Positions 7,295-14,735 of a DNA stretch of 14,735 nucleotides are shown here, piece by piece. A program made the translations under genes and the position numbers. This stretch comes from Pedobacter sp. UBA5917. GTDB taxonomy: Bacteria; Bacteroidota; Bacteroidia; Sphingobacteriales; Sphingobacteriaceae. Location of the stretch: assembly GCF_002432345.1 (NCBI RefSeq), contig NZ_DJDT01000201.1, positions 1 to 14,735 of the forward strand, given 5' to 3'. The notes beneath the pieces were generated by a model. That model worked only from the letters and a program-made list of their open reading frames with translations. It was not told where the DNA came from and did not search any database. The first letter of the stretch is position 1, and each line of letters starts with the position of its first letter.

Positions 7295-10200
7295 CTATAA
7301 ATTAACTGATACACCTACGGATAGCGTTTTGCTGAGCGGATAAACCTTTCCGGTCGAGCTTCCCAGTTCAGGATCCCATAGTTTAAAATTGCTGAAGGTA
7401 AAGAGGTTGGTACCGATAAAAAAGAAGCGTACATTGTTTAAATGCGCCCGGTTAACCAGGGTTTTGGGCAGCGAATAACCGATATCAAGGGTTTTTAAGC
7501 GCAGGTACGAGCCGTCCCTTAACCAAAAGGTAGATGCCCGGTAATTGTTGGGATTGGGGCCGTAGGTTAAACGCGGATAGGCCGCATTCGGATCTTCATT
7601 TTCGCCCAGTTTCCAGCGGTTGCTGTTGGCCATATCACTCAGGATATTACCCCAGTTTTCGCCAAGGCTGAACATATAAACCGACGATCCATTGATAAAA
7701 TAGGTAGATTTACCTATGCCCTGAAAGTGTAAATTGATATCCAAACCTTTCCAGCTGGCCGAAAGTCCGAAGCCATAAGTTAGGTTTGGCCTGGTGGTGG
7801 CGCCAATGGCCACAATATCATTATCATCTATCACACCATCTCCGTTGATATCCTTATATTTAATATCGCCGGGCATTACCTCGCCGAACGATTGCCGCGG
7901 ACTGTTGCGGATATCGTCATAATCTTTAAAAAGCCCTAAATCAATCAGTCCCCTTGCCTGGTTTACCCTGTGGCCTTCCTGCAATTTGTAGGTATAAATG
8001 GTATTTTCTTCATCCCTTTCGATGATTTCGTTCTTGCTATAGGTAAAATTGCCCCTGAGCGTAAAATCTACATTGTATAGCTTTTGTTTAAAGGTTAAAT
8101 TACCATCAAAACCTGCAGCCTTTACTTCGCCTACGTTGGCAGATGGAGTGGTTTCTAAACCTACAAAACCCGGCAGGGAGTTGCGGCTCATGTAAATCCC
8201 GGTACGGCGTTCGCGGAAATAATCTACGGCTCCGTTTAATTTATCGTGGAAAAGGGAATAATCGAGTCCCAGATCCTGTTTGGTTGCAATTTCCCAGGTA
8301 ACATTGGGCGAGGCAACGGTAGAATAACGCATGCCTGTCCAGGAGTTTGAAGAATCGTAATCGCCAAAATTGTAACCTCCACCGTTTTGTTCAATGGTAT
8401 ACAGGTAAGGAAAACGGATATCGCCCAAATTGTCGTTTCCTGTTTTTCCATACGAATAACGTACTTTGAACATATTCACCCAACCGAGTTTTTTAATAAT
8501 TTCTTCCTCTCCTATATTCCAGGCACCCGAAATGGCCGGAAAAAACCCAAAACGGTAATCTTTATGGAAATTCTCCGAACCGGTATAACCAAAATTGAAA
8601 TCTACATAATAACGCGATTTCCAGTTGTAGTTGGCACGGCCGGCAAAACCCTGGTTACGGCGGGCAATACCGTTTTTAAGATCGGTGCCGATATTCTGCG
8701 TAAAAACTTTCGATTGCTGCGTGTATTTGATTACTGCACCGAAATTATGCATACCGATATTGTTGTTATAATGCGTTTCCCACTCGAAAAACTCCCTTTT
8801 TTCGCCATCCGAGCCCGAGGTTTGGGTCATTTTCTGCTCTTCTCTGATCCTTTTGAATACCAGTTCGCCGGCGGTATCGCGGTAGCGGTTGGCGCTCCAG
8901 AGTTCGGGAAATTTGTAACGTTTAATCCAGTTGTTGTTATAGGTATCGTAACCAAATCGGCCGATAAATCGGAGACCTTTGGTGATAAAATCGAGTTTTT
9001 GATCAAGGTTTAATGTGGTTTGGATATTGTTGCTCCAGTTTTCATTATAACCCGTCATGGTGCCCTGTACCCAGGGGTTAAAGCGGTCCTGGTCGTTATC
9101 CGGGTTGCCATCGCGGTCATCACTGGCCGGAATTTTCCCATCCGAATATCTTAAAGGTGCCGTAATCGCATTATAGCCCATCAGAGCCGTCCAGATGGCA
9201 TCACTTCCAACTCCCGGATCGTTCTGTTTGCGCAGCGAACCCGAAACCCCGGCAGTAAGCAAAGTAGATTTGGTAATGTCCATATCCACGCTTAAGCGGT
9301 AGGTATATTTGTTGAAGTTTGCGTTGGTATTGTAGTTTTTCAGGGCATCGTCTACCTTGTACATGCCCTCCTGGTTCTGGTAACTGCCCGAAATATAGTA
9401 GCGTGCGGTTTTACCGCCTCCACTCATGTTGATCATGCTGCGCTGGCTTTTTGCGCCATCGCGTAAAATCACATCCATCCAGTCTACGTTGGGAAAAAGA
9501 TCGGGATCTAAGCCTAAACGGAGTATTTCGAGCTCAGTACGCGAAAAAAGCGGTTCCTGGTTCCTTACAATCTTGGCTTCGTTGGCCATCGAAGCATAGG
9601 TATAACCATCAACAAAATCGGGCAGTTTGGTCAGCTGGTTATAAAAACCCTCTACTTTAGCGTTAATATTTACTTTGCCTTCCTTGCCCCTTTTCGTTTT
9701 GATCAGGATTACGCCATTGGCACCCCTGCTGCCGTACATGGCAGTTGCAGAGGCATCTTTCAGTATCGAAAACGATTCAACATCTTCCACATTGATTTCG
9801 TTCATATCGCGTTCAAATCCGTCGATCAATATCAGGGCCGAATTGCTGGCACCAAAGGTGGATATACTGCGCACCCAGAATTCGGAAATGCTACCGGGCC
9901 TGCCCGAGGTTTGCATGGCCTGTATTCCGGGCACAACCCCGGCCAATGCATCGGCCATGGAGGTAGAAGGGTTCGATTTTAACTGATCGATATTTACCGT
10001 GGTAACCGCTCCGGTAATGGCGATCTTTTTTTCGCCCCCGGTGGCCGTAACCACCACTTCGTTTAAAACGCTGGCATCCGACTCTTTCATGGTGATGTTA
10101 ACCACCCGTTGCTCTTTAACCAGTACTTCCTGTTTTTCGAAACCTACATAGGTAAATATCAATGTATGGAAAGGGGGCATTTTTATGCTGAAATTTCCAT

Positions 10201-10369
10201 CGCCATCGGTAATGGCACCGAGACCCGGCAGGTTGGCAACCGAAATACTCACCCCCGGAATGGGCTGTTTGGTAATATCGGTAACCTTTCCTTTAACGGT
10301 AACCTCCTGGGCCTGTAGGTTAGAGGAAATCCCAAGCAGTATGATGCATATTAGTAAAATAAATCTCAT
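7295..10369 (-). CDS. SusC/RagA family TonB-linked outer-membrane transporter
   Basis: This 1024-residue protein forms the energy-dependent channel that imports the oligosaccharide captured by SusD. A signal peptide (about 1-20, LQAQ) is followed by a carboxypeptidase-regulatory-like domain (22-95, with PIPGVSISV and GDGNFSIKMP). Next comes the TonB box region NEVVVTA (103-109) and the plug (about 115-225) with the hallmark LKDASATAMYGSRGANGVIL (203-222). The rest is a beta-barrel ending in LSVGVSVNL with a terminal hydrophobic residue. A calcium-binding-like DINGDGVID segment sits in a late barrel loop, common in SusC proteins. There is no N-terminal STN domain, so direct signalling to an anti-sigma factor is unlikely. 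It is the second gene of the operon, 24 nt after the IPT/NHL gene, and 3 nt before SusD. Confidence 0.96.
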   Translation of the reverse strand: MRFILLICIILLGISSNLQAQEVTVKGKVTDITKQPIPGVSISVANLPGLGAITDGDGNFSIKMPPFHTLIFTYVGFEKQEVLVKEQRVVNITMKESDASVLNEVVVTATGGEKKIAITGAVTTVNIDQLKSNPSTSMADALAGVVPGIQAMQTSGRPGSISEFWVRSISTFGASNSALILIDGFERDMNEINVEDVESFSILKDASATAMYGSRGANGVILIKTKRGKEGKVNINAKVEGFYNQLTKLPDFVDGYTYASMANEAKIVRNQEPLFSRTELEILRLGLDPDLFPNVDWMDVILRDGAKSQRSMINMSGGGKTARYYISGSYQNQEGMYKVDDALKNYNTNANFNKYTYRLSVDMDITKSTLLTAGVSGSLRKQNDPGVGSDAIWTALMGYNAITAPLRYSDGKIPASDDRDGNPDNDQDRFNPWVQGTMTGYNENWSNNIQTTLNLDQKLDFITKGLRFIGRFGYDTYNNNWIKRYKFPELWSANRYRDTAGELVFKRIREEQKMTQTSGSDGEKREFFEWETHYNNNIGMHNFGAVIKYTQQSKVFTQNIGTDLKNGIARRNQGFAGRANYNWKSRYYVDFNFGYTGSENFHKDYRFGFFPAISGAWNIGEEEIIKKLGWVNMFKVRYSYGKTGNDNLGDIRFPYLYTIEQNGGGYNFGDYDSSNSWTGMRYSTVASPNVTWEIATKQDLGLDYSLFHDKLNGAVDYFRERRTGIYMSRNSLPGFVGLETTPSANVGEVKAAGFDGNLTFKQKLYNVDFTLRGNFTYSKNEIIERDEENTIYTYKLQEGHRVNQARGLIDLGLFKDYDDIRNSPRQSFGEVMPGDIKYKDINGDGVIDDNDIVAIGATTRPNLTYGFGLSASWKGLDINLHFQGIGKSTYFINGSSVYMFSLGENWGNILSDMANSNRWKLGENEDPNAAYPRLTYGPNPNNYRASTFWLRDGSYLRLKTLDIGYSLPKTLVNRAHLNNVRFFFIGTNLFTFSNFKLWDPELGSSTGKVYPLSKTLSVGVSVNL

Positions 10370-10393
10370 AATTATCTGGTATATATTTATTGG

Positions 10394-11776
10394 TTATTCT
10401 TCTTTTGCTATTTTTCGGATGAGCCAGTTACCGGTATCGCCGATATAGAAACATTTTCTTGTTTCATCGTAGGTAATGGCCTGTGGGTTATTGAAACGGG
10501 CCTCGGTACGCAGATCGCCATCGGCATATCCGCTGGTACCGTTGTTTCCACGTCCGGCAAAAGTGCTTACCCGCCCCTGGGGCGTTAATGTGCGGATGGC
10601 ATGGTTTACCTTATCGCAGAAATAGAAATCGTACTGGTCACCCCCATTAGCTTCATAATCCGGATTTTTAACAAAAACGCCCTGCACCGGACTATTTAAA
10701 CGGGCATTTGTACCAATACCATCGGCATAACCGGCCGTACCGGCAGCTCCACAGATGGTGTAAGGGGTTTTAAATATTTTCTTCTCACGGTCGTAATCCG
10801 TACGCATGATATAATGTTTCTCATATTCGAGCAGGTAGGCATAATCTCCCGAAGGATGCATCACCATATACACGGCAACAGCACTAAAAGGATTGGAAAA
10901 TACCAGCTTATCTTCTTTGGTATTAAAATCATACCTGCGGATATCGCCCGCCCTGTACCTGGAGTAATAAAGTTCGCCGTTCTGCGGGTGTATCATGGTG
11001 CCATTTACACCCCTCGCGTAAACCTCAATGGCTTTTTTCTGAAGGAAATTAGATTCGCGGGTAAATATATAATTGCCGTTTTTGGTATCGCTCGAGTGGT
11101 TGTGCGATACGATCATGTCCTGATTCCCGTCAATCCGCCAGTTCATGATGGATACACGGTCTAAATCCGTCCTGAAATAACTTACATATTTCTTTTCGAA
11201 ATCAATCAGCCGGCAGCTATTTACATCAGCCGTAAAATAAAGGTGATTTGGATCTTTCGGATCCATGGTAAGCCAGGTTATCCCTTTAAACGCACCACAA
11301 TCGTTAAAAGGGCCTTCTTTTTCTTCGAAATTACTGGCTACCTGGTAATATTTACCCAGAAAGGTAGAAACGAGCAGTTTCCGGGTATAGGAAAATACCT
11401 GTTTTGACGCGGCCTGAGCCAGCTGTTGACCACCATCCAATATTTTCACCTTAATATCGCCATCGTAGGCTTTCTCCGGAACAATACAGTATATGGCATT
11501 ACCCTGTACACCTACAACTTTAGCAGGTTTGCCTCCTATGGTTACACTGATCTTCGAAACATCGTTCCCGAAATTGGATCCATAGATGACCAGATTATTG
11601 CCCACCCCACCTTCTTTGGGATAGAAATCTGTAATTAATACTTCTTTGGAAGGATCATAAACATTTTCCTCCTGAAGGTCTTCCCGTTTGCAATGCGTTA
11701 AGGAAAGTACAATCAGTCCGAGCACGATCCAATGGAACTGCCAGGGCCTGGTTCTAACACTGTTTTTTGTTTTCAT
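10394..11776 (-). CDS. IPT/TIG and NHL-repeat surface lipoprotein, first gene of SusCD operon
   Basis: With the ATG at 11774-11776 the protein has 460 residues. A TTG 30 nt upstream would extend it, but the ATG gives a compact lipoprotein signal (LSLTHC, Cys29) and is preceded by AGATAGG, so I prefer it. Residues about 45-130 form an IPT/TIG Ig-like domain (ITDFYPKEGGVGNNLVIYGSNF). The remainder is a beta-propeller with NHL-type repeats, clearest near the end: AGTAGYADGIGTNARLNSP and SGYADGDLRTEARFNNPQAI, followed by FYIGDTGNWLIRKI. IPT-propeller lipoproteins often accompany SusC/SusD and are thought to bind glycan at the cell surface; no catalytic motif is visible. It precedes susC by 24 nt and is the first gene after the copy B promoter, so it is probably made along with the transporter. 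The ligand is unknown. Confidence 0.88.
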   Translation of the reverse strand: MKTKNSVRTRPWQFHWIVLGLIVLSLTHCKREDLQEENVYDPSKEVLITDFYPKEGGVGNNLVIYGSNFGNDVSKISVTIGGKPAKVVGVQGNAIYCIVPEKAYDGDIKVKILDGGQQLAQAASKQVFSYTRKLLVSTFLGKYYQVASNFEEKEGPFNDCGAFKGITWLTMDPKDPNHLYFTADVNSCRLIDFEKKYVSYFRTDLDRVSIMNWRIDGNQDMIVSHNHSSDTKNGNYIFTRESNFLQKKAIEVYARGVNGTMIHPQNGELYYSRYRAGDIRRYDFNTKEDKLVFSNPFSAVAVYMVMHPSGDYAYLLEYEKHYIMRTDYDREKKIFKTPYTICGAAGTAGYADGIGTNARLNSPVQGVFVKNPDYEANGGDQYDFYFCDKVNHAIRTLTPQGRVSTFAGRGNNGTSGYADGDLRTEARFNNPQAITYDETRKCFYIGDTGNWLIRKIAKEE

Positions 11777-12226
11777 AATACCTATCTGTTGTTTTTTTTG
11801 CGGCAAAGCCGGCTTATTCGAAATTTGGTTATTTCAGTCCCAATGGGCATAGCGCTGCCATACGGTATTTTTGATCACACCGAACACAGGACCGGATAAA
11901 TTTCCGGCGCCATATCCCAAAAGGGTATTTTTAAGGTTTTTTGATTTGAAAAAGTCTGATCACTTAAATGTGGATGATTAAGATCAGCCTTGTTCAGGTA
12001 CAGATCAGTTGTGCCGGAAAAGGTACAGCACGGATAAAGATTGGTTGAGCATAAGGTAACTTAGTTTTAGTTTTCGGTTATTTTGGTTGGTTTTTCAGGT
12101 AAATTACTGATGGTCATCCATCTGGGATAAATCGTTTTACGCTCATAAAAAAAATTGAAAACCACAAAACACAGTATTGCCTGTTGGGAGGATTTGCAGT
12201 TAGGTTTATTATTTGGTTAATTGAAA
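11777..12226 (-). other. Long leader region upstream of the SusCD operon
   Basis: If transcription starts just below the -7 box at 12228-12235, the operon carries an untranslated leader of about 445 nt, unusually long. I see no known riboswitch and no strong terminator-like hairpin. There are short near-repeats of AGATCAG (11991 and 12003) and a weak inverted repeat, CCGGA...TCCGG, around 11893-11908. Short open frames exist but have no credible start or family resemblance. A second promoter nearer to 11776 cannot be ruled out. The segment 12284-12415 upstream of the promoter holds nothing I can name. Confidence 0.45.
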
Positions 12227-12283
12227 TCAAAGTAAAGCAATACGCCTATTACTATCTGTTCAATCCTTTGTCGATTTGTCTCA
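12227..12283 (-). promoter_or_regulatory. Promoter with operator-like block, copy B (SusCD operon)
   Basis: On the minus strand the element runs from TGAGACAAATC (12283 down to 12273) through GACAAAGGATTGAACAGAT to the -7-like box TTACTTTG (complement of 12228-12235). It is the ungapped partner of the element at 1592-1648, with the operator-like block the same 18 nt from the -7 box. TGAGACAAAT and TGAACAGAT look like two direct half-sites about 20-21 bp apart. It faces the IPT/NHL-SusC-SusD-DUF4973 operon, and no other gene start lies between. The similarity and orientation are seen directly; promoter function is inferred. Confidence 0.65.
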
Positions 12284-12415
12284 AATTTTGGAGATTAACG
12301 AGGTGATGAATTGGTTAAGAAGTACTTAAAGATTTCTGACGAAATGATATAAATACTGATCTATTGGTTAATTGGGAACAAAGAATGGGCGTGTAAAGAT
12401 GGGTGAATTAAAAAC

Positions 12416-12454
12416 AAAAAAGCCTTCAAATCTTACGGATTTAAAGGCTTTTTA
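12416..12454. terminator. Intrinsic terminator after the phosphatase gene (probably bidirectional)
   Basis: AAAAAAGCCTT (12416-12426) and AAAGGCTTTTT (12443-12453) pair, and the inner AAATC/GATTT extends the stem apart from one C-A mismatch. T-runs occur at the 3' side on both strands. On the minus strand it lies 24 nt beyond the stop of the phosphatase gene. It also insulates that gene from the copy B promoter region. Confidence 0.88.
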
Positions 12455-12477
12455 CTGGGTGTTCTTTAATCGGTTAG

Positions 12478-13293
12478 CTATTGCAAATATTTTGACTTCA
12501 AAGTTTCGATATCACGCTCGCTTAAACCGATCTGGTTTTTTAAAAATTGATCTACTGATCCGTATTGTTTATTTATGGCGGTAAAAGTAGCATCAAGATA
12601 TGCTTTTTTTACATCCATCAGGCTTTTGGCCGATTGAGGATCAATATGCATCATACTTACCATGGCATTTATGGCTTTTTGGCTTTCTGCCCGGCGATAG
12701 TAGTTGGAAGCGGTATAATCATCCACAATGGTTTGATACGGAACACCCAGGCTGTATAAAAACAGTGCTGCCCCCATTCCTGTACGGTCTTTCCCTGCAG
12801 TACAATGGAACACAAGGCTCTGATCATCGGGCAGGCTCAATAGTTTATTAAAAAAAGGTTTATAACGATCGGCCAGATAGCGGGTATTACCATAAAAAGC
12901 CATCATAATGGAATCGGCATTTTTATGGGCGGCCAAATCCCTCGTTATCGTATTCAGGCTATCGCTCCCTGCCGGGCAAAGGATATAATCTGTATTGGGA
13001 TTGAGCTTATCAGGTGCCGTGGCTGCTTCCTGATGGCCGCGCAAATCTACATCAAAGGTAATTTTCCGTGCTTTCAGTTCGGCGAGGTCGGCATCTGTTA
13101 ATTTACTCAGATCGGCACTACGGTAAACCTTCCTCCATTTAACATGGCGGCCATCTTTGGTGGAGTATCCACCTGCATCCCTGAAATTTACAGCACCCTG
13201 CAGATTCACTTTCCTCATTGCGCTATCTGCAACCTGGGCAAACAGGTTAGCTGTAAGTAAAATTAAAATACCGGTTAAGAGATAATTTTTCAT
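12478..13293 (-). CDS. Secreted tyrosine-phosphatase-family protein (Y_phosphatase3 type)
   Basis: This 271-residue protein has a Sec signal peptide (about 1-20, ending NLFAQ) without a lipobox, so it is probably periplasmic. It has the Y_phosphatase3 (PF13350) layout: VNFRDAGGYSTKDGR (35-49), KVYRSADLSKLTDADL (55-70), and DLRGHQEA (83-90). The active-site loop HCTAGKDRTG (163-172) has nucleophile Cys164 and Arg170 in the C(X)5R pattern. All key residues are present, so it should be active. Members dephosphorylate phosphotyrosine, and some act on other phosphoesters; the substrate here is unknown. It lies 60 nt after the SusD_2 gene, but a strong hairpin with a T-run sits between them, so it may depend on readthrough. 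Its link to the SusCD locus is positional only. Confidence 0.92.
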   Translation of the reverse strand: MKNYLLTGILILLTANLFAQVADSAMRKVNLQGAVNFRDAGGYSTKDGRHVKWRKVYRSADLSKLTDADLAELKARKITFDVDLRGHQEAATAPDKLNPNTDYILCPAGSDSLNTITRDLAAHKNADSIMMAFYGNTRYLADRYKPFFNKLLSLPDDQSLVFHCTAGKDRTGMGAALFLYSLGVPYQTIVDDYTASNYYRRAESQKAINAMVSMMHIDPQSAKSLMDVKKAYLDATFTAINKQYGSVDQFLKNQIGLSERDIETLKSKYLQ

Positions 13294-13306
13294 AATCTTA
13301 TTATTA

Positions 13307-13338
13307 CAAAAACAGGATGCCGGTTAGGGCATCCTGTT
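13307..13338 (-). terminator. Intrinsic terminator after the SusD_2 gene
   Basis: AACAGGATGCC (13311-13321) and GGCATCCTGTT (13328-13338) form a perfect 11-bp stem with a 6-nt loop. On the minus strand the hairpin is followed by a short T-run (complement of 13308-13312). It begins 15 nt past the SusD_2 stop and ends 13 nt before the phosphatase start, so it should end or strongly reduce transcription from the SusD_2 unit into the phosphatase gene. Confidence 0.88.
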
Positions 13339-13353
13339 AAAAATATTTTTTGG

Positions 13354-14735
13354 TTATTTGGTAAGCCAGGTATCTTTGGTTACATCATCAGCACCACCAA
13401 ATTGGGCACCAATTGATGCTTTATAGTTAGCATTGTTGGCATTGATTTCATCCAGTGGATAAAGGAAACGGCGTGGGATAATACCACCGGTTGTTCCATA
13501 ACCATTATTGGCCGGGCCTGTAGCAAATGCAGGTACTCCGGTACGGCGATAATTGTAGAAAGCCTCCCAGCCCGAATTCATGAACAAAGCAACATATTTC
13601 TGTGTTAAAATCTGGTTCAAAGCTGTTGCCGGCGTTGCTGTGTTATAGGCAACCTTGCCCAAAAAAGTGGCATAATCGGTGGTTACATTTCCTACAGCGG
13701 CACCGCCTGCATCTGATACCCTAACCGATTGATTGGTTGTTGCACTTAAGGTTAAACCGAAGTTTGCAAAAGAAGCTGTAATACCTTTGTTATACCAACC
13801 CTGCGCATCAATTGCCGTAGCGCCGGTTGCCCAGCCACGGTTGATACCTTCGGCAATATTAAAGCATAATTCAGGATAACCGATAAAAATAAAAGGCTCG
13901 GCATTTGCGCCTGTATTTGAAGCAAAATAACGGAAACCATTGAAATTAGAATAGGTTTGGGTCAACAATACGGCAACCGAAGTACCGGTAGGCGCTCCCT
14001 GATAACTTGTAAAAGCAGCATAATTTACCTTATCCAATGGGGTAGCCAGCAGAAAAGTACGTGGATCGGAGTTGGCAGTTGTAATATCGATAACCGGCTT
14101 TCCGATAAACAGGAAGTTATTGTAAGAGTTATTACCCTGTGCCCAGTTGGGATATAAGTTAACCGGGTTGAATTTATATACCATATTATCCGTATTCGCG
14201 GTCATGATCGGATAAGTTGTAGGGTTACTGATGATGGTATTAAATTGCGTTTTGATGTTCAGGTCAGCATTATCATCGGCCCTTCTGCTCAGGCTTAACA
14301 GCACGCGTAAACGATAGGTATTGATGAGTTTTTGCCACTGTAAATTGGTAAAACCGAATATATCGCCTGTTGAGAAAACCACATTCTGTGTAGATGATGT
14401 TAAAATACTGTTAAACATGGTATTGGCCTCATCCAGCAGTTGAAGTGAGTTTTTGTAAACATCGTGCTGCATGTCGAAAACAGGTGTTGGAAAGCTAAGC
14501 GGGTTACCTGCCTGGCTCATCGGAACATCGCCTACACGCTGTGATAACCAGATTGCAGAATAGGCACGGAAAAATTTAGCCAGTGCAAGGTATTTGTTAT
14601 TTACGGCACCAAACTGGCTTTTAGCCTGATTTTCGAGCTGTATGGTGTATTTCAGCATATCGTAGGCATGGTCGCTATAACTCCAGCCATAATCGTTGGT
14701 GCTCCAGTATTTATCGTAATTGGATACCAGGTACT
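13354..14735 (-). CDS. SusD_2-type (SusD/RagB family) outer-membrane lipoprotein, 5' end outside window
   Basis: The reading frame is open to the right edge, so the last 459 codons are visible; the signal peptide and N-terminus lie beyond it. The start at 14658 is only an internal Met: the upstream frame (VSNYDKYWSTNDYGWSYSDH) is clearly coding. Family features include KYLALAKFFRAYSAIWLSQR with VGDVP after it, IGYPELCFNIAEGINRGW, and near the end LTQKYVALFMNSGWEAFYNY with RRTGVPAF. These match the SusD-like_2 branch (PF12771), unlike the classical SusD at 5204-7291. It should bind a ligand on top of its own SusC partner, expected just outside the window. It belongs to a second import system; the ligand is unknown. 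A strong terminator follows the stop. Confidence 0.9.
   Translation of the reverse strand, partial: YLVSNYDKYWSTNDYGWSYSDHAYDMLKYTIQLENQAKSQFGAVNNKYLALAKFFRAYSAIWLSQRVGDVPMSQAGNPLSFPTPVFDMQHDVYKNSLQLLDEANTMFNSILTSSTQNVVFSTGDIFGFTNLQWQKLINTYRLRVLLSLSRRADDNADLNIKTQFNTIISNPTTYPIMTANTDNMVYKFNPVNLYPNWAQGNNSYNNFLFIGKPVIDITTANSDPRTFLLATPLDKVNYAAFTSYQGAPTGTSVAVLLTQTYSNFNGFRYFASNTGANAEPFIFIGYPELCFNIAEGINRGWATGATAIDAQGWYNKGITASFANFGLTLSATTNQSVRVSDAGGAAVGNVTTDYATFLGKVAYNTATPATALNQILTQKYVALFMNSGWEAFYNYRRTGVPAFATGPANNGYGTTGGIIPRRFLYPLDEINANNANYKASIGAQFGGADDVTKDTWLTK

Noticed and set aside
8387..9013. A 208-codon plus-strand frame antisense to susC.
   Set aside because: It is a shadow of the susC reading frame. 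The susC frame has clear family signatures across the same bases, and the antisense product has none.
11777..11806. An N-terminal extension of the IPT/NHL protein from a TTG codon.
   Set aside because: The ATG at 11776 gives a better lipoprotein signal and is preceded by an AGG-containing sequence.
11834..11959. A 41-codon open frame on the minus strand in the SusCD leader, ending WQRYAHWD, that reads like the C-terminus of a protein.
   Set aside because: It has no start codon, is preceded by a stop, and resembles no family I know. A second overlapping frame is equally open, so chance is the simpler explanation.
12284..12415. Possible promoter or small RNA between the copy B element and the terminator.
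   Set aside because: I found no convincing -7 box, hairpin or reading frame there.

Overview
The window looks like chromosomal DNA of a Bacteroidota bacterium, most likely a Pedobacter-like member of the Sphingobacteriaceae (inference). The reasons are SusC/SusD pairs, surface lipoproteins with Bacteroidota-type accessory domains, almost no Shine-Dalgarno sequences, -7 promoter boxes ending in TTTG, and a palindromic intergenic repeat of a kind common in this phylum. It reads as a carbohydrate-utilisation locus with the start of a second, neighbouring one.

Layout. At the left edge, on the minus strand, a DUF1080 (3-keto-disaccharide hydrolase family) gene is followed 3 nt later by a Tat-exported Gfo/Idh/MocA oxidoreductase that runs off the window. 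Divergent from them, on the plus strand, is a GH43 lipoprotein (1933-3609). Next comes a 510-bp convergent intergenic region holding a nested palindromic repeat (3700-3818) and an array of eleven 21-bp units (3845-4076) that reads as a degenerate heptapeptide-coding repeat. A minus-strand operon then runs from 11776 down to 4186: IPT/TIG-NHL lipoprotein, SusC, SusD, DUF1735/DUF4973 lipoprotein, and a strong intrinsic terminator at 4121-4153. Further right are a secreted tyrosine-phosphatase-family protein (12478-13293), bounded by terminators on both sides, and the 3' part of a SusD_2-type lipoprotein that starts beyond the right edge.

How the parts fit. The operon encodes a SusC/SusD outer-membrane importer with two accessory surface lipoproteins but no glycoside hydrolase. 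GH43 on the surface and the DUF1080/oxidoreductase pair in the periplasm could supply the breakdown steps. The strongest non-coding signal is a 57-bp element present twice, at 1592-1648 and 12227-12283, in the same orientation, upstream of the DUF1080 operon and of the SusCD operon. The copies match at 42 of 57 positions without gaps and share an upstream operator-like block and an identical TTACTTTG -7 box. This suggests one activator switches on both units. The SusC protein lacks an N-terminal STN signalling domain, which fits control by a hybrid two-component or AraC-type regulator rather than an ECF sigma/anti-sigma pair. No regulator gene is in the window.
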